Part shown: piece after piece, positions 27,242 through 35,921 of the stretch
Position numbering within the stretch: the stretch's first letter is position 1
How the letters are laid out: each line of letters begins with the position of its first letter
DNA from: Alphaproteobacteria bacterium
GTDB lineage: Bacteria > Pseudomonadota > Alphaproteobacteria > DSM-16000 > Inquilinaceae
Reading direction: 5' to 3'
NCBI GenBank assembly: GCA_028277405.1
Contig: JANQGH010000040.1
Coordinates: 1-47,186 of the forward strand
Length of the DNA: 47,186 nucleotides
Position numbers and translations under genes: made by a program
The notes under the pieces: model-generated
Seen by the model: only the letters and a program-made list of their open reading frames with translations
The model's database searches: none
Told to the model about the DNA's origin: nothing

Positions 27242-28002
27242 GTAGCCACCCGCCCGCCATCGACCAAAAGCCCGACGCCCGTGATGAAGGACGAGGCCGG
27301 CGAGGCCAGGAACAGCACGGCCTCGGCGATCTCGTCGCCGGTGCCCATCCGGCCCATGGGCGTGATCTCCGACCAGCGCCGCTCCATCGCTTCCGGATCG
27401 TCGGCAAGCGCCTTGTTGCGCTGGTTCATGCCCGTGTCGATCACGCCCGGATTGATGGCGTTGCAGCGGATGTTCCGGCGGGCATATTCGATCGCCACGA
27501 CCCGGGTCATCGACATCACCGCGCCTTTCGACGCGGCATAGGCGATGTTGCCGCCGACATTGGCGAAGGCGCTGACCGAGGAATTGTTGACGATGGTTCC
27601 GCCGCCCGCGCGCTCCAGCGCCGGCAGCGCGTGCTTGATACCAAAAAACGTGCCGAGCAGATTGGTGTCGATCACCTGGCGAAACAGCCCTTCGCCGACC
27701 TCGGGCGTGGGCGTGACGGGCTGCTCGATCCCGGCATTGTTGAAGATCGTGTCGAGACGGCCATAGTGCTCTTCGGCCTCCGCCACCAGGGCCGCGATAT
27801 CGGCTTCGCGCGAGACATCGCAAGGGCGGTATCGGATCTCGCCGGGCAGATCGGCGGCCTCGTCGGCCAAGCTGGCGCCCACCGCTTCGTCGACGTCGCC
27901 CACGACCACCCGCGCCCCTTCACGGGCGAACAACAGCGCGGTCGACCGGCCCATGCCGCCCGCGCCGCCGGTGATCACCGCCACGATCCCGTCGAGTCTC
28001 AA
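27238..28002 (-). CDS. SDR family oxidoreductase 1
   Basis: A 254-residue short-chain dehydrogenase with a TTG start at 28002 and a GGGGGACAGGA ribosome site. It shows TGGAGGMG (about 11-18), Asp after strand 2 (VVGDVDEA, favouring NAD), NNAG, Ser in NNSSVSAF, YAASK and the tail ITGVGLLVDGG. It is the first of five genes with overlapping or near-overlapping ends running to the binding protein. A dyad ATACCGTAT sits just upstream at the end of the GMC gene, so an internal promoter here is possible. Confidence 0.9.
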   Translation of the reverse strand: MRLDGIVAVITGGAGGMGRSTALLFAREGARVVVGDVDEAVGASLADEAADLPGEIRYRPCDVSREADIAALVAEAEEHYGRLDTIFNNAGIEQPVTPTPEVGEGLFRQVIDTNLLGTFFGIKHALPALERAGGGTIVNNSSVSAFANVGGNIAYAASKGAVMSMTRVVAIEYARRNIRCNAINPGVIDTGMNQRNKALADDPEAMERRWSEITPMGRMGTGDEIAEAVLFLASPASSFITGVGLLVDGGRVAT

Positions 28003-28024
28003 TTCCTGTCCCCCTGTTGGCGGT

Positions 28025-28033
28025 ATACCGTAT
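28025..28033. promoter_or_regulatory. candidate operator ATACCGTAT
   Basis: The sequence GGTATACCGTATC upstream of SDR 1 contains ATAC-C-GTAT, the same pattern as ahead of the GntR gene. It touches the stop codon of the GMC gene, so it could regulate an internal promoter. Evidence is pattern only. Confidence 0.4.
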
Positions 28034-29637
28034 CAGTGTCTAGCTGCAATGCAACATTCATCCACGCGCCCTAGGATGCCGTCTGCGGCGCGGAGCGCGA
28101 GCGCCTGGGCGGTTGCGGTGGGGTTCAGGCACGAGGCGCTGACGAAGGTGCTGGCATCGGCGATGATCAGGTTCGGCACCTCATGACATCGGCCAAGCGC
28201 GTCGGTGACCGAGCGCGCCGGATCACGGCCCATCCGGGCCGTGCCCATTAGGTGAAATCCGGCCTGGTCGCGGAGCGGCGTGCGATCCAGGTGCCGCGCA
28301 CCGGCGGCAAGCAGCGCCTCGCTGGCCCGTTCCAACCCGTGGTCGAGGAGGCGACGGGAGTTATCCGACACCCGATAGATCATGCGCGCCGCCGGTAGAC
28401 CGTCGCGGTCCGTCAGGCGGTCGGACAGAGTGATGCGGTTCTCCGGGTCGGCGCTGTCCTCGGCGCAAACGGTAAAGCCGCAGATCCGGTCGAACCGGGC
28501 CTCCATCTCGGCGTGGTGGCGCGCGCCCCACGGCACCGGCGCGCCGACGCCGGCGCCGCGCACCAGCGCGTCGGGGCCCGGCCCTGAAATGAGTTGTAAC
28601 TTGACGCCCCGTTTGGCGCCCGTTTCGGGCCGGGTGGCCAGAAACTCCAGGCAGACGATCCCGGCGGTCTCGCGCGGGACCCAGCCGCCGAGGGGCGCGT
28701 CGAACTGCCCATAGACCCGGCCATAGGGGTGCAGCATCAGGTTGCGCCCGACGAGGCCCGAACCGTTGGCGAGCCCGTCGGGCCACTGTGCGGAGGAAGA
28801 GAGCAACAGCAGTCGCGGCGTCCCCATCCCACCGGCGGCCAGGACGAAGATGTCTGCCTCGACCCTGACATCGGCATCGCCGTGACGGCAGAGCGCGGCG
28901 GTCACGCGGTCGCCCGATGCCTCAAGCCTGAGGACGCGCAAGTTCGTGCGCAGATCAGCGCCGGCCGCCATCGCCGCCTCGATCAGGCGGGCACCGGACG
29001 AACGGATGCGTGCGGGACAGCCGATATCGCAGGGGCCGGGATGGGTGCAGGGCGGGCCTTCGCCATGGCCAACGACGAGATCCACCGGCCACCAGTGCCA
29101 CCCCAACCGATCGAGCGCGGCCGCCACCCGCCGACCGTGGGCGCCGATCGACGGCATGGCGGCCAAGGGGCCGTTGCGGTCGTTCACGGCGGAGGGGTCG
29201 CCCGGCACGGAGGCGGTGCCCCAGATCCCCTCCACCTCGGTGTAGTAGGGCGCGAGGTCGGCATAGCTCAACGGCCAGTCCTCGCCGACCCCGTCGAGGC
29301 TGCGCGTGCGAAAGTCCTCCGGCCGGAACCGGGGGATATGCGCCGACCACCATTCCGCGCTGCCGCCCACGGCGTTGCCGATCATCGGCTTTATCGGGCT
29401 GTCGTCATCGTCCACGGGGTCATCGGCCGGCCCCTGGCGCAGATTGGGGTTGGCGTTCAAGGGGCCACGCCGGCGCCTGGCGTAGTCCTGGGATCCGTGC
29501 GCCACGGCACGCTGGTCGATCCAGTCTCCCCGCTCTAGGATCGTGACGTCGCGCCCGGCGCCGGCCAGCCGCAAGGCCACCAGGGCACCGACCGGCCCGG
29601 CGCCGATCACCGCTACATCCGTCCGGAGATCAGCCAT
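28033..29637 (-). CDS. GMC family oxidoreductase
   Basis: A 534-residue flavin enzyme of the glucose-methanol-choline class that oxidises an alcohol or similar group. ATG at 29637 gives MADLRTDVAVIGAGPVGA with the FAD dinucleotide motif at about 10-15. Other marks are GGSAEWWSAH, the Cys-rich CTHPGPCDIGCPARIRSSGA typical of choline/gluconate-dehydrogenase-like members, and the C-terminal FHLMGTARMG with NPTATAQALALRAAD. The His/Asn catalytic pair is probably in these last two segments. Its start codon overlaps that of the divergent small gene at 29636. Confidence 0.9.
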   Translation of the reverse strand: MADLRTDVAVIGAGPVGALVALRLAGAGRDVTILERGDWIDQRAVAHGSQDYARRRRGPLNANPNLRQGPADDPVDDDDSPIKPMIGNAVGGSAEWWSAHIPRFRPEDFRTRSLDGVGEDWPLSYADLAPYYTEVEGIWGTASVPGDPSAVNDRNGPLAAMPSIGAHGRRVAAALDRLGWHWWPVDLVVGHGEGPPCTHPGPCDIGCPARIRSSGARLIEAAMAAGADLRTNLRVLRLEASGDRVTAALCRHGDADVRVEADIFVLAAGGMGTPRLLLLSSSAQWPDGLANGSGLVGRNLMLHPYGRVYGQFDAPLGGWVPRETAGIVCLEFLATRPETGAKRGVKLQLISGPGPDALVRGAGVGAPVPWGARHHAEMEARFDRICGFTVCAEDSADPENRITLSDRLTDRDGLPAARMIYRVSDNSRRLLDHGLERASEALLAAGARHLDRTPLRDQAGFHLMGTARMGRDPARSVTDALGRCHEVPNLIIADASTFVSASCLNPTATAQALALRAADGILGRVDECCIAARH

Positions 29638-29995
29638 GTCCCACGTGCCCGACGCCCTGCTAGACGCTCTTATTCCGGGTGATGCCACCTGGCCGAGGGC
29701 GAGTGCCGTCCTGGTGCGTAACGAGGTACCGGTGCCGGAGGCTGCCGCGTCGCTCGTCGCCAAGGCAGACTTGCGGCCGGCCGAACTGGTCGCCGAGCTC
29801 GCGCGGTTCGAAGCCGAGACGCCCGCCGCCTTCGCCGCGCTTTACCATGCCGTCGCCGATGCCTATTACGCCGCGCCCAAAGTTGCGCAGATCATCGCTC
29901 GGCTGGCCGATGCCGGACTGCCCGATAGCGGACCGTTCGACCCGGCGCTGCTGGCCGGGGTTGTGGCGGAAGGGCGGGCCCGGCGACGGCTGTGA
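29636..29995 (+). CDS. small protein resembling gluconate 2-dehydrogenase subunit 3
   Basis: A 119-residue protein starting MSHVPDALLDALIPGDATWPRA. It resembles the small subunit (gluconate 2-dehydrogenase subunit 3 type) that partners GMC-type membrane dehydrogenases: LIPGD, WPRASAV, PAAFAALYHAVADAYYAAP and PKVAQIIARL. No twin-arginine signal is seen, unlike many relatives. It is divergent from the GMC gene with start codons overlapping by two bases in CATG. It ends five bases before the convergent ATPase gene. The partnership with the GMC enzyme is inference. Confidence 0.65.
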   Translation: MSHVPDALLDALIPGDATWPRASAVLVRNEVPVPEAAASLVAKADLRPAELVAELARFEAETPAAFAALYHAVADAYYAAPKVAQIIARLADAGLPDSGPFDPALLAGVVAEGRARRRL

Positions 29996-30000
29996 CGACA

Positions 30001-31854
30001 TCAGGCGTCGGCGACGAAATGGCCCGGCGCAACTTCGGTCAGGCGCAGGCGCTCCGGCGGATCGCCAACCCGCCGCATGGCGCTCGGCACTTCGCTGGCA
30101 TCGCTCGATCGAACCGTGCGGTGCGCCGGGTCGGGCAAGGGTACCGCCGCCAGTAGACGCTGGGTATAGGGGTGGCGCGGTGACCCGATCACCGCCTGGC
30201 GCGGCCCGATTTCGACGATCTGGCCCAGATACATCACCGCGACCCGATGCGCCATCTCCTCCACCACCGCCATGTCGTGGCTGATGAAGAGGTAGCTGAG
30301 CGAGCGTTCGGCCTGGAGCCGCATCAGCAATTGCACGATCTGTGCCTGGATCGACACGTCGAGGGCGGAAACGGCCTCGTCGGCCACGATCAGCCGTGCC
30401 TCGGCGGCCAGCGCCCGCGCGATGCAGAGGCGCTGTCGCTGCCCGCCGGAGAACTGGTGCGGATGCAGGTCGTGGTGCTCGGGCAAGAGACCCACGAGCG
30501 CCATCAGGTCGCGCACCCGGTCGCGGATCGCCGCAGAGCCCTTGAGCAGGCCGTGAATGTGGATCGGTTCGGCAATGCTGTCGCCCACCGTGCGCCGCGG
30601 ATTCAGCGAGGCAAGCGGATCTTGAAAGATCGAATGCACGTCGCGCTTCAGTCGCCGCCTTTCCGGCGCTGTCATCCCGCCATAGGTGCGGCCCTCGAAG
30701 TCGATGTCGCCTTCCGTTGGCCGCACCAGCTGCTGGATGGCTTTGCCGACCGTGGACTTGCCGCTGCCCGACTCGCCCACCAGCGCCAAGGTCTCGCCCG
30801 GCTGCAGCGTCAGGTTGATGCCCTCGACCGCGTGGACGCGATGCGTCGGCCGGCCAATCAAATCATGGGCGACGTCAAAGCGCGCCACCAAGTCGCGCAC
30901 CTCTAGGATCGGCGCGCCATTCTTGACGGTATCCTGCACCTTGGTCTCGCCCACCTGGCGGGCGGTGCCCCCATCAAGGATCGTCACCGGCCGGCGCGAG
31001 GGCAGGGCGGCGTCGGCGAACTGTCCCAGCCGAGGCACGGCATCGAGCAGCATTTTTGTGTAGACGTGTTGCGGCCGGGCGAAGATGTCCTCGACCGGCC
31101 CCTCTTCGACCTTGCGCCCCTCGTACAGCACCACGACGTCGTCGGCGGTCTCGGCCACCAGACCCATGTCATGGGTGATCAGGATGATGGCCGCCCCCGT
31201 CTCGGCCTGTATCTCCATCAAGAGGCTCATGATCTGTGCTTGCACGGTCACGTCGAGCGCGGTGGTCGGCTCATCGGCGATCAGCAGGCGCGGCCGGCAG
31301 GACAGCGCCATGGCGATGACCACGCGCTGGCGCATGCCGCCCGAGAGCTGATGCGGGTAGCGGCCCAGCATCGCCTCTGCGTCGGGCAGGCGGACCTTGT
31401 GCAACAGCTCCAGCGCCTCGGCCCGGGCCGCGCGGGCCGAGCCGCCGCGATGCTCCAGAATGGTCTCGGCGATCTGGTTGCCGATGGTGAAGACCGGGTT
31501 CAGCGCCGTCATCGGCTCTTGAAAAATCATCGCGATTTCCGCGCCCCGAATGCGCCGCATGCGCGGTTCCGGCAGGGTCGCAAGATCGGTCCGCGCGCCT
31601 GCCGCCGTCTCAAACCGCATGGCCCCCCCGGCCACCGTCCCGCCGGCGCTGGGGATCAACCCCATGATCGAGAGCGCGGTCACCGACTTTCCCGACCCGC
31701 TCTCGCCCACCACGGCCAGCGTCTGTCCCGGAACGAGCGACAGATCGATCCCGTTCACCGCTTCGCGCTCGCCGAAGCGCACTGTCAGGCCTTCGACCTC
31801 CAATAGCGGCTCGGCGGCGGACACGGTGGATGGCGCCACGGCCGACGCGGTCAT
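30001..31854 (-). CDS. fused double ATP-binding subunit of peptide-type ABC importer (DppD-DppF fusion)
   Basis: A 617-residue protein with two complete ATPase domains, as in GsiA/YejF-like fusions. ATG at 31854 (MTASAVAPS) overlaps the permease stop. Domain 1 (about 18-280) has [24 protein letters not shown] and [12 protein letters not shown]. Domain 2 (about 320-585) has [24 protein letters not shown] and [12 protein letters not shown]. Both have the oligopeptide-type C-terminal extension (RHPYTQRLL). It energises the permeases encoded upstream. Confidence 0.94.
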   Translation of the reverse strand: MTASAVAPSTVSAAEPLLEVEGLTVRFGEREAVNGIDLSLVPGQTLAVVGESGSGKSVTALSIMGLIPSAGGTVAGGAMRFETAAGARTDLATLPEPRMRRIRGAEIAMIFQEPMTALNPVFTIGNQIAETILEHRGGSARAARAEALELLHKVRLPDAEAMLGRYPHQLSGGMRQRVVIAMALSCRPRLLIADEPTTALDVTVQAQIMSLLMEIQAETGAAIILITHDMGLVAETADDVVVLYEGRKVEEGPVEDIFARPQHVYTKMLLDAVPRLGQFADAALPSRRPVTILDGGTARQVGETKVQDTVKNGAPILEVRDLVARFDVAHDLIGRPTHRVHAVEGINLTLQPGETLALVGESGSGKSTVGKAIQQLVRPTEGDIDFEGRTYGGMTAPERRRLKRDVHSIFQDPLASLNPRRTVGDSIAEPIHIHGLLKGSAAIRDRVRDLMALVGLLPEHHDLHPHQFSGGQRQRLCIARALAAEARLIVADEAVSALDVSIQAQIVQLLMRLQAERSLSYLFISHDMAVVEEMAHRVAVMYLGQIVEIGPRQAVIGSPRHPYTQRLLAAVPLPDPAHRTVRSSDASEVPSAMRRVGDPPERLRLTEVAPGHFVADA

Positions 31855-32735
31855 AGCCGGCCCTGGCTGCGCGGGTCGATGATCTCGCTCACCCGGTCGC
31901 CGATCAGGTTGACCGAGATGATGGCCAGAAACAGCGCCAGCCCCGGCGCGATCATCATCCAGGGTGCATAGCGGATGTATTCGCGCCCATCGCTGAGCAT
32001 CGTGCCCCATTCCGGTGTCGGCGGCTGCACCCCGAGCCCGAGAAAGCTAAGCGTTGCCGTCGACAGGATCGCCCCGCCCAGGTTCAAGGTGCCGAGCAGG
32101 ATCACGGTCGGAAGGATCGTGGGCAGCACATGGAGCACGATGATCCGGGCCGTACTGGCGCCCATTGCCGAGGCCGATTCGACGAACAGGTTCTGCTTGG
32201 CGACGATGGTCGCACCCCGGATCACGCGCGCGAATTTCGGTATGTCGGCAATGGCCACCGCGATCACGACCTGCACCAGGCCCACGCCCAGGACCGAGAC
32301 GGCCAGGATCGCCATCACGATGGCCGGAAAGCCCAGCAGGACGTCGACCACCCGCGCGCCCACCGCATCGAAGCGACCGCCGATATAGCCCAGGGCCAGG
32401 CCCAGCGCGCCGCCGGCGAAGAGACCCAGCAGCAAGGTTGCCGCCCCCACCGGCAGCGAGTAGCGGGCGCCCCAGACAACGCGCGAAAAGACGTCGCGCC
32501 CGTGCAGGTCGGTGCCGAAGATGTGCGCGGCCTCGGGCGCGCCGAGCCGGGGGCCGGCGCTGGCCTGCGATGGATCGAACGGCGCAATCCACGGGGCGAA
32601 GAGCGCGAAGCACACCAGCACGGTCAGGATGACGATGGCGACGGCAGAGGTGGGCTTGGTCATGAGCTGCCGCAGCACCCCTGGCCCTTTGACCCGCTCG
32701 GCCTCGGGCGGGGCGGAGATGAGAAGGTCGCTCAT
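31851..32735 (-). CDS. ABC transporter permease, DppC type
   Basis: A 294-residue inner-membrane permease of the nickel/peptide class. The N-terminal helix is VAIVILTVLVCFALFAPWI, followed by the periplasmic segment with FGTDLHGRDVFSRVVWGARYSL typical of DppC. The EAA loop lies near FVESASAMGASTARIIVLHVLP. It overlaps dppB-type and ATPase genes by four bases on each side, so the three are coupled. Confidence 0.94.
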   Translation of the reverse strand: MSDLLISAPPEAERVKGPGVLRQLMTKPTSAVAIVILTVLVCFALFAPWIAPFDPSQASAGPRLGAPEAAHIFGTDLHGRDVFSRVVWGARYSLPVGAATLLLGLFAGGALGLALGYIGGRFDAVGARVVDVLLGFPAIVMAILAVSVLGVGLVQVVIAVAIADIPKFARVIRGATIVAKQNLFVESASAMGASTARIIVLHVLPTILPTVILLGTLNLGGAILSTATLSFLGLGVQPPTPEWGTMLSDGREYIRYAPWMMIAPGLALFLAIISVNLIGDRVSEIIDPRSQGRL

Positions 32736-33664
32736 CGCGGCGCCATCCGTGCGTGGCGAATACGCGGGTCGATGAGGCCGTAGAGGATATCGACCAACAG
32801 GTTGATGATCAGGTAGGCAGCGGTCGTGTAGACCACGAGGGCTTGCACCAGCGGCATGTCCTTATTGAGGACCCCTTCCACCAGCATCGTGCCGAGGCCG
32901 GGCCGGGCGAACACGTTCTCTGTCACGACGGCGCCGCCGATCAGGTTCGACAGCGAGATGCCCAGCATGGTCACCGGCGGGATCAGCGCATTTCTGAGCG
33001 CGTGCTTGCCCACCACCTTGATCGGCGGCAGCCCCTTGGCGCGGGCGGTGCGGATATAGTCCTGGCGGCTGGCGTCGATGATCGAGGACCGCACGAGCCG
33101 CGCGAAGTCGCCGGCGATGAACAGCCCCGTCACGATCGCCGGCAGGATCAAGGCGTCGATGCCCAGACCGACGATCGGCACCCAGCCGAGGATCGAGCCG
33201 AAGACGTAGATCAGCACCATCCCGGTCCAAAAGCTCGGCAGGCTGGATCCCGCGAGCGCTGCGAACGTACAGACGGTGTCGAGAGACGTGCCCGGGCGCA
33301 GTCCCGCCAAAACGCCCAACAACAGGCCCATCGCCAGCCCGACGACGAGACCCGCGGCGGCGAGCTGCAGGGTCGGGCCGATTTGCGCCAGGATCATTTC
33401 GGTCACCGGGGCGCGGGTCCGGAAGGACTCACCCAGATCGCCTACCGCCGCGCGGCCGAGAAAGCTGATGTAGCGCTCCATCAGCGGCTTATCGAGGCCA
33501 AGCCGCGCGCGCTCGTTAGCGATAACCTCTTCGGAGGCCGGGACGCCGGCGAGCATGAGGTTGACCGGATCGCCCGGTATCGCCTCGAAGACGAAGAAGA
33601 CCGCCGACCATGTCAGAACAAGGATCGGGACCAGTGCCAGGATCCGCCGCAGGAAGTACGTCAT
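32732..33664 (-). CDS. ABC transporter permease, DppB type
   Basis: A 310-residue permease with the DppB N-terminus MTYFLRRILALVPILVLTW, the GDPVNLMLAG segment and an EAA loop in RTARAKGLPPIKVVGKHALRNALIP. It starts the transporter operon. About 100 bases upstream is an imperfect copy (TGACTGTAT) of the ATAC-n-GTAT dyad. With the DppC-type partner it forms the channel for the family-5 binding protein at 22429. Confidence 0.94.
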   Translation of the reverse strand: MTYFLRRILALVPILVLTWSAVFFVFEAIPGDPVNLMLAGVPASEEVIANERARLGLDKPLMERYISFLGRAAVGDLGESFRTRAPVTEMILAQIGPTLQLAAAGLVVGLAMGLLLGVLAGLRPGTSLDTVCTFAALAGSSLPSFWTGMVLIYVFGSILGWVPIVGLGIDALILPAIVTGLFIAGDFARLVRSSIIDASRQDYIRTARAKGLPPIKVVGKHALRNALIPPVTMLGISLSNLIGGAVVTENVFARPGLGTMLVEGVLNKDMPLVQALVVYTTAAYLIINLLVDILYGLIDPRIRHARMAPR

Positions 33665-33763
33665 CGCCCGTCATCTCAAACCGTCAGTCGCCAGGGTTGG
33701 GCTCGGGGCTGCGTTCGTCTACGCGGGTCGGTGCCGGACGCCGGGCGTTGAATGCAGTTTGCT

Positions 33764-33772
33764 TGACTGTAT
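33764..33772. promoter_or_regulatory. imperfect ATACnGTAT-like site before permease operon
   Basis: TGACTGTAT matches the candidate GntR operator at seven of nine positions and lies about 100 bases upstream of the permease start. Low confidence on its own; listed because of the three related sites. Confidence 0.25.
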
Positions 33773-33949
33773 AACGATCTGACAAGCCCTAAGCCAAAAC
33801 CGGCGTCACCGGAGACGCGTGAATGTCCGGTTCCCGACTTCAGACCTACATCCGGCGACAACGCTCTGGGCCGTGACGGACTCTCACCGGGAAGATCGTT
33901 GGCCGCTGATCTCGCAAGAGTTCCGAAGACAAGTCGGAGAAGCTCTTGC

Positions 33950-34252
33950 CAATGCAGCGCGTCGCTCCGAGCCCGTTGACCAGTATGGCCACGCGATCGC
34001 CCGACCGCAGGCCGAGTTCGTCAATGATCGGCGACAACGGGCACTCCCACCGACCACAATCCCGACCCTTCCCTCTCGCAGGCCATTCAGGGCGACGATG
34101 GCGCGCCCGGTCTCGCCTTCCACGCAAATCGGGTCGGGGTGGGCCGAGACCATACCCTTGATCAAATCCTCGATAAGCCGATCAGGATCGTTGATGAGCT
34201 TGCGATGCGGTCCGGTGATCGTGGGGTCGGTCTCCGAAATTGGGTGTCGCAA
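33950..34252 (-). pseudogene. dhaK: decayed dihydroxyacetone kinase DhaK remnant
   Basis: Two fragments of a DhaK-like protein lie next to each other in different frames. The first (about 34046-34204) reads KLINDPDRLIEDLIKGMVSA and ends GRVGIVVGG, the N-terminus of DhaK. The second (about 33960-34040) reads IIDELGLRSGDRVAILVNGL, normally more than 200 residues further on. The middle, including the His that holds dihydroxyacetone, is gone, and a frame change marks the junction. It begins inside the end of the GlpD-like gene, showing it was once the coupled next gene of the polyol operon. Confidence 0.75.
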
Positions 34253-35921
34253 TGGGCGTCAAGTCCAGATCGACGCCGTGCCGCTTTGCCAGGACATCGG
34301 CGACCCGAGCCAGTTCCTCATTCTGGCGCGCGTCACCCCAGCCAAGGGAAGCGGCGGCGATCTCGCAGACCTGTCGGCAGAGGTCAGCGGTCAGCCTGCC
34401 GGTGATGGCCAAAGACGTGCGCCGCAGCAGGATGTCCTCCAGATGCTCGACCCTTTCGTTGCGCGCAATCCAGTCGATCTCCGTGCGGCTGATATCGGGT
34501 GCGTCCGGCAGCGCGTCGTGCGTCGATCCCTCATGGATCATGATCGCGCGTGCCGTGGTGCCGTAGCGATCGAGCAACTGGCCCACGCGCTCCGGCCCAA
34601 CGCCGTAGCGATCGGCGACCTCGGCGATCCATTCGGCGCGCCGGTCGGGGCCGGGCATGTCGCGGCCCCCGCCGATCGGCATGGCGTCCGTGGTGTTCCG
34701 ACGGCTCTTGTTCAGGCGCGACAGCGCCATGTCGGCCACCTCGGCGGCGAACGCGCGGAAGGTGGTCCACTTGCCGCCAACCAGTGAGATCACCGGAAAA
34801 GGGCGGCCAGGCGCGGGCTCGGCTACTGGGGCGGAGTGGTCGCGGCTGATCAGACCGGGCTCCGTCGAGGCGGAATTGGGCAGAGGGCGGATGCCCGCAT
34901 AGGCATAGACGATCTGGCCTTCATCGAAGTCGAGGCCCGGCAAGACCTCCCGCAGGCTGCGCATGAAGTACGCGGTTTCTTCCTCGGTGCATATCGCGGC
35001 ATCGGGATCGTCGGCCGCGATATCGGTGGAGCCGACCAGCGCCTTGCCCTCGTAAGGGAAGACCAGAAGGATACGCCCGTCATTGCCCTCGAAATAGATC
35101 ATCCGACCATCCAGTTGGCGGACCAGCTCGGGATGGTCGAGCAGGATGTGCGCCCCTTTGGTGCCGCCGATGAGGGCGGTTTCGAGCCCCAGCGCCGCGT
35201 TTACCCGATCGATCCAGGGCCCGGCAGCGTTTACCACCAGATCGGCGCGCACCTGGCGATCGCCGCCATTGGGCAGGCTGAGCTGCAGCAGACCATCCGT
35301 CTGGCCGACGACCGGCGTCCAGTTCAGGGCCTCCGAGCCCTCCGACAGTGCCAGGCCGTCCTGTACCAGCTCCAGCACCAGCCGTTCCGGCGCGACAATC
35401 GCGGCGTCGTAATAGGTGCCGACCGCCTTGATCCGCGGCGTCAGAGCGGGGATCTGGGCCAGCGCTTTTGTCCGGCCCAGCATCTTGTGGCGCGGCATGA
35501 CGCGCGCGCGGGCGCCGTAAAGATCGTACAGCATCAGGCCGGCCTTGATGAGCAGTGCCCCCCGACTGCGCGGTGCGGTCTTGGAACCGAGGAAGGTGCG
35601 CAGGGCGGCGCCGATACCCTTGGCCCAAGACAGGATCGGCACGATCGTCGGCAGGGGACGGACGAGGTGGGCGGCATTCCGCAGCAGCAGGTTGCGCTCG
35701 TACGTGGACTCCGCCACCAGCCGAAACTCACCGGTCTCAAGGTATTTCAGCCCGCCATGGATCAGACGCGATGGCGCGGCGCTGGTGCCGGAACCGAAAT
35801 CGCCCTTGTCCACGATCAGGCAGCGAAGTCCTTGGGCGCAAAGGTCGCGGAACAAGCCGGCGCCGTTCACCCCGGCGCCGATGATAACGACGTCGAACCG
35901 GTCGGGAACGTCGTCAGTCAT
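34182..35921 (-). CDS. FAD-dependent glycerol-3-phosphate-dehydrogenase-like polyol-phosphate dehydrogenase
   Basis: A 579-residue GlpD-family flavoenzyme. FAD motif IIGAGVNGAGL (about 13-23), GTSAAPSRLIHGGLKYLE, VVNAAGPWIDRVNA, LLVFPYEGKALVGSTDI and GGKWTTFRAFA are all typical. A C-terminal helical domain follows. It is a distant paralog of EryB in the same operon and is paired with the second FGGY kinase by an eight-base overlap. This suggests it oxidises a polyol phosphate made by that kinase; glycerol 3-phosphate or a second tetritol phosphate are both possible. Its last codons overlap the start of the dhaK remnant. Confidence 0.88.
   Translation of the reverse strand: MTDDVPDRFDVVIIGAGVNGAGLFRDLCAQGLRCLIVDKGDFGSGTSAAPSRLIHGGLKYLETGEFRLVAESTYERNLLLRNAAHLVRPLPTIVPILSWAKGIGAALRTFLGSKTAPRSRGALLIKAGLMLYDLYGARARVMPRHKMLGRTKALAQIPALTPRIKAVGTYYDAAIVAPERLVLELVQDGLALSEGSEALNWTPVVGQTDGLLQLSLPNGGDRQVRADLVVNAAGPWIDRVNAALGLETALIGGTKGAHILLDHPELVRQLDGRMIYFEGNDGRILLVFPYEGKALVGSTDIAADDPDAAICTEEETAYFMRSLREVLPGLDFDEGQIVYAYAGIRPLPNSASTEPGLISRDHSAPVAEPAPGRPFPVISLVGGKWTTFRAFAAEVADMALSRLNKSRRNTTDAMPIGGGRDMPGPDRRAEWIAEVADRYGVGPERVGQLLDRYGTTARAIMIHEGSTHDALPDAPDISRTEIDWIARNERVEHLEDILLRRTSLAITGRLTADLCRQVCEIAAASLGWGDARQNEELARVADVLAKRHGVDLDLTPIATPNFGDRPHDHRTASQAHQRS

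Noticed and set aside
33846..34127. Functional dihydroxyacetone kinase
   Set aside because: The central domain and the frame continuity are missing; only end fragments remain.
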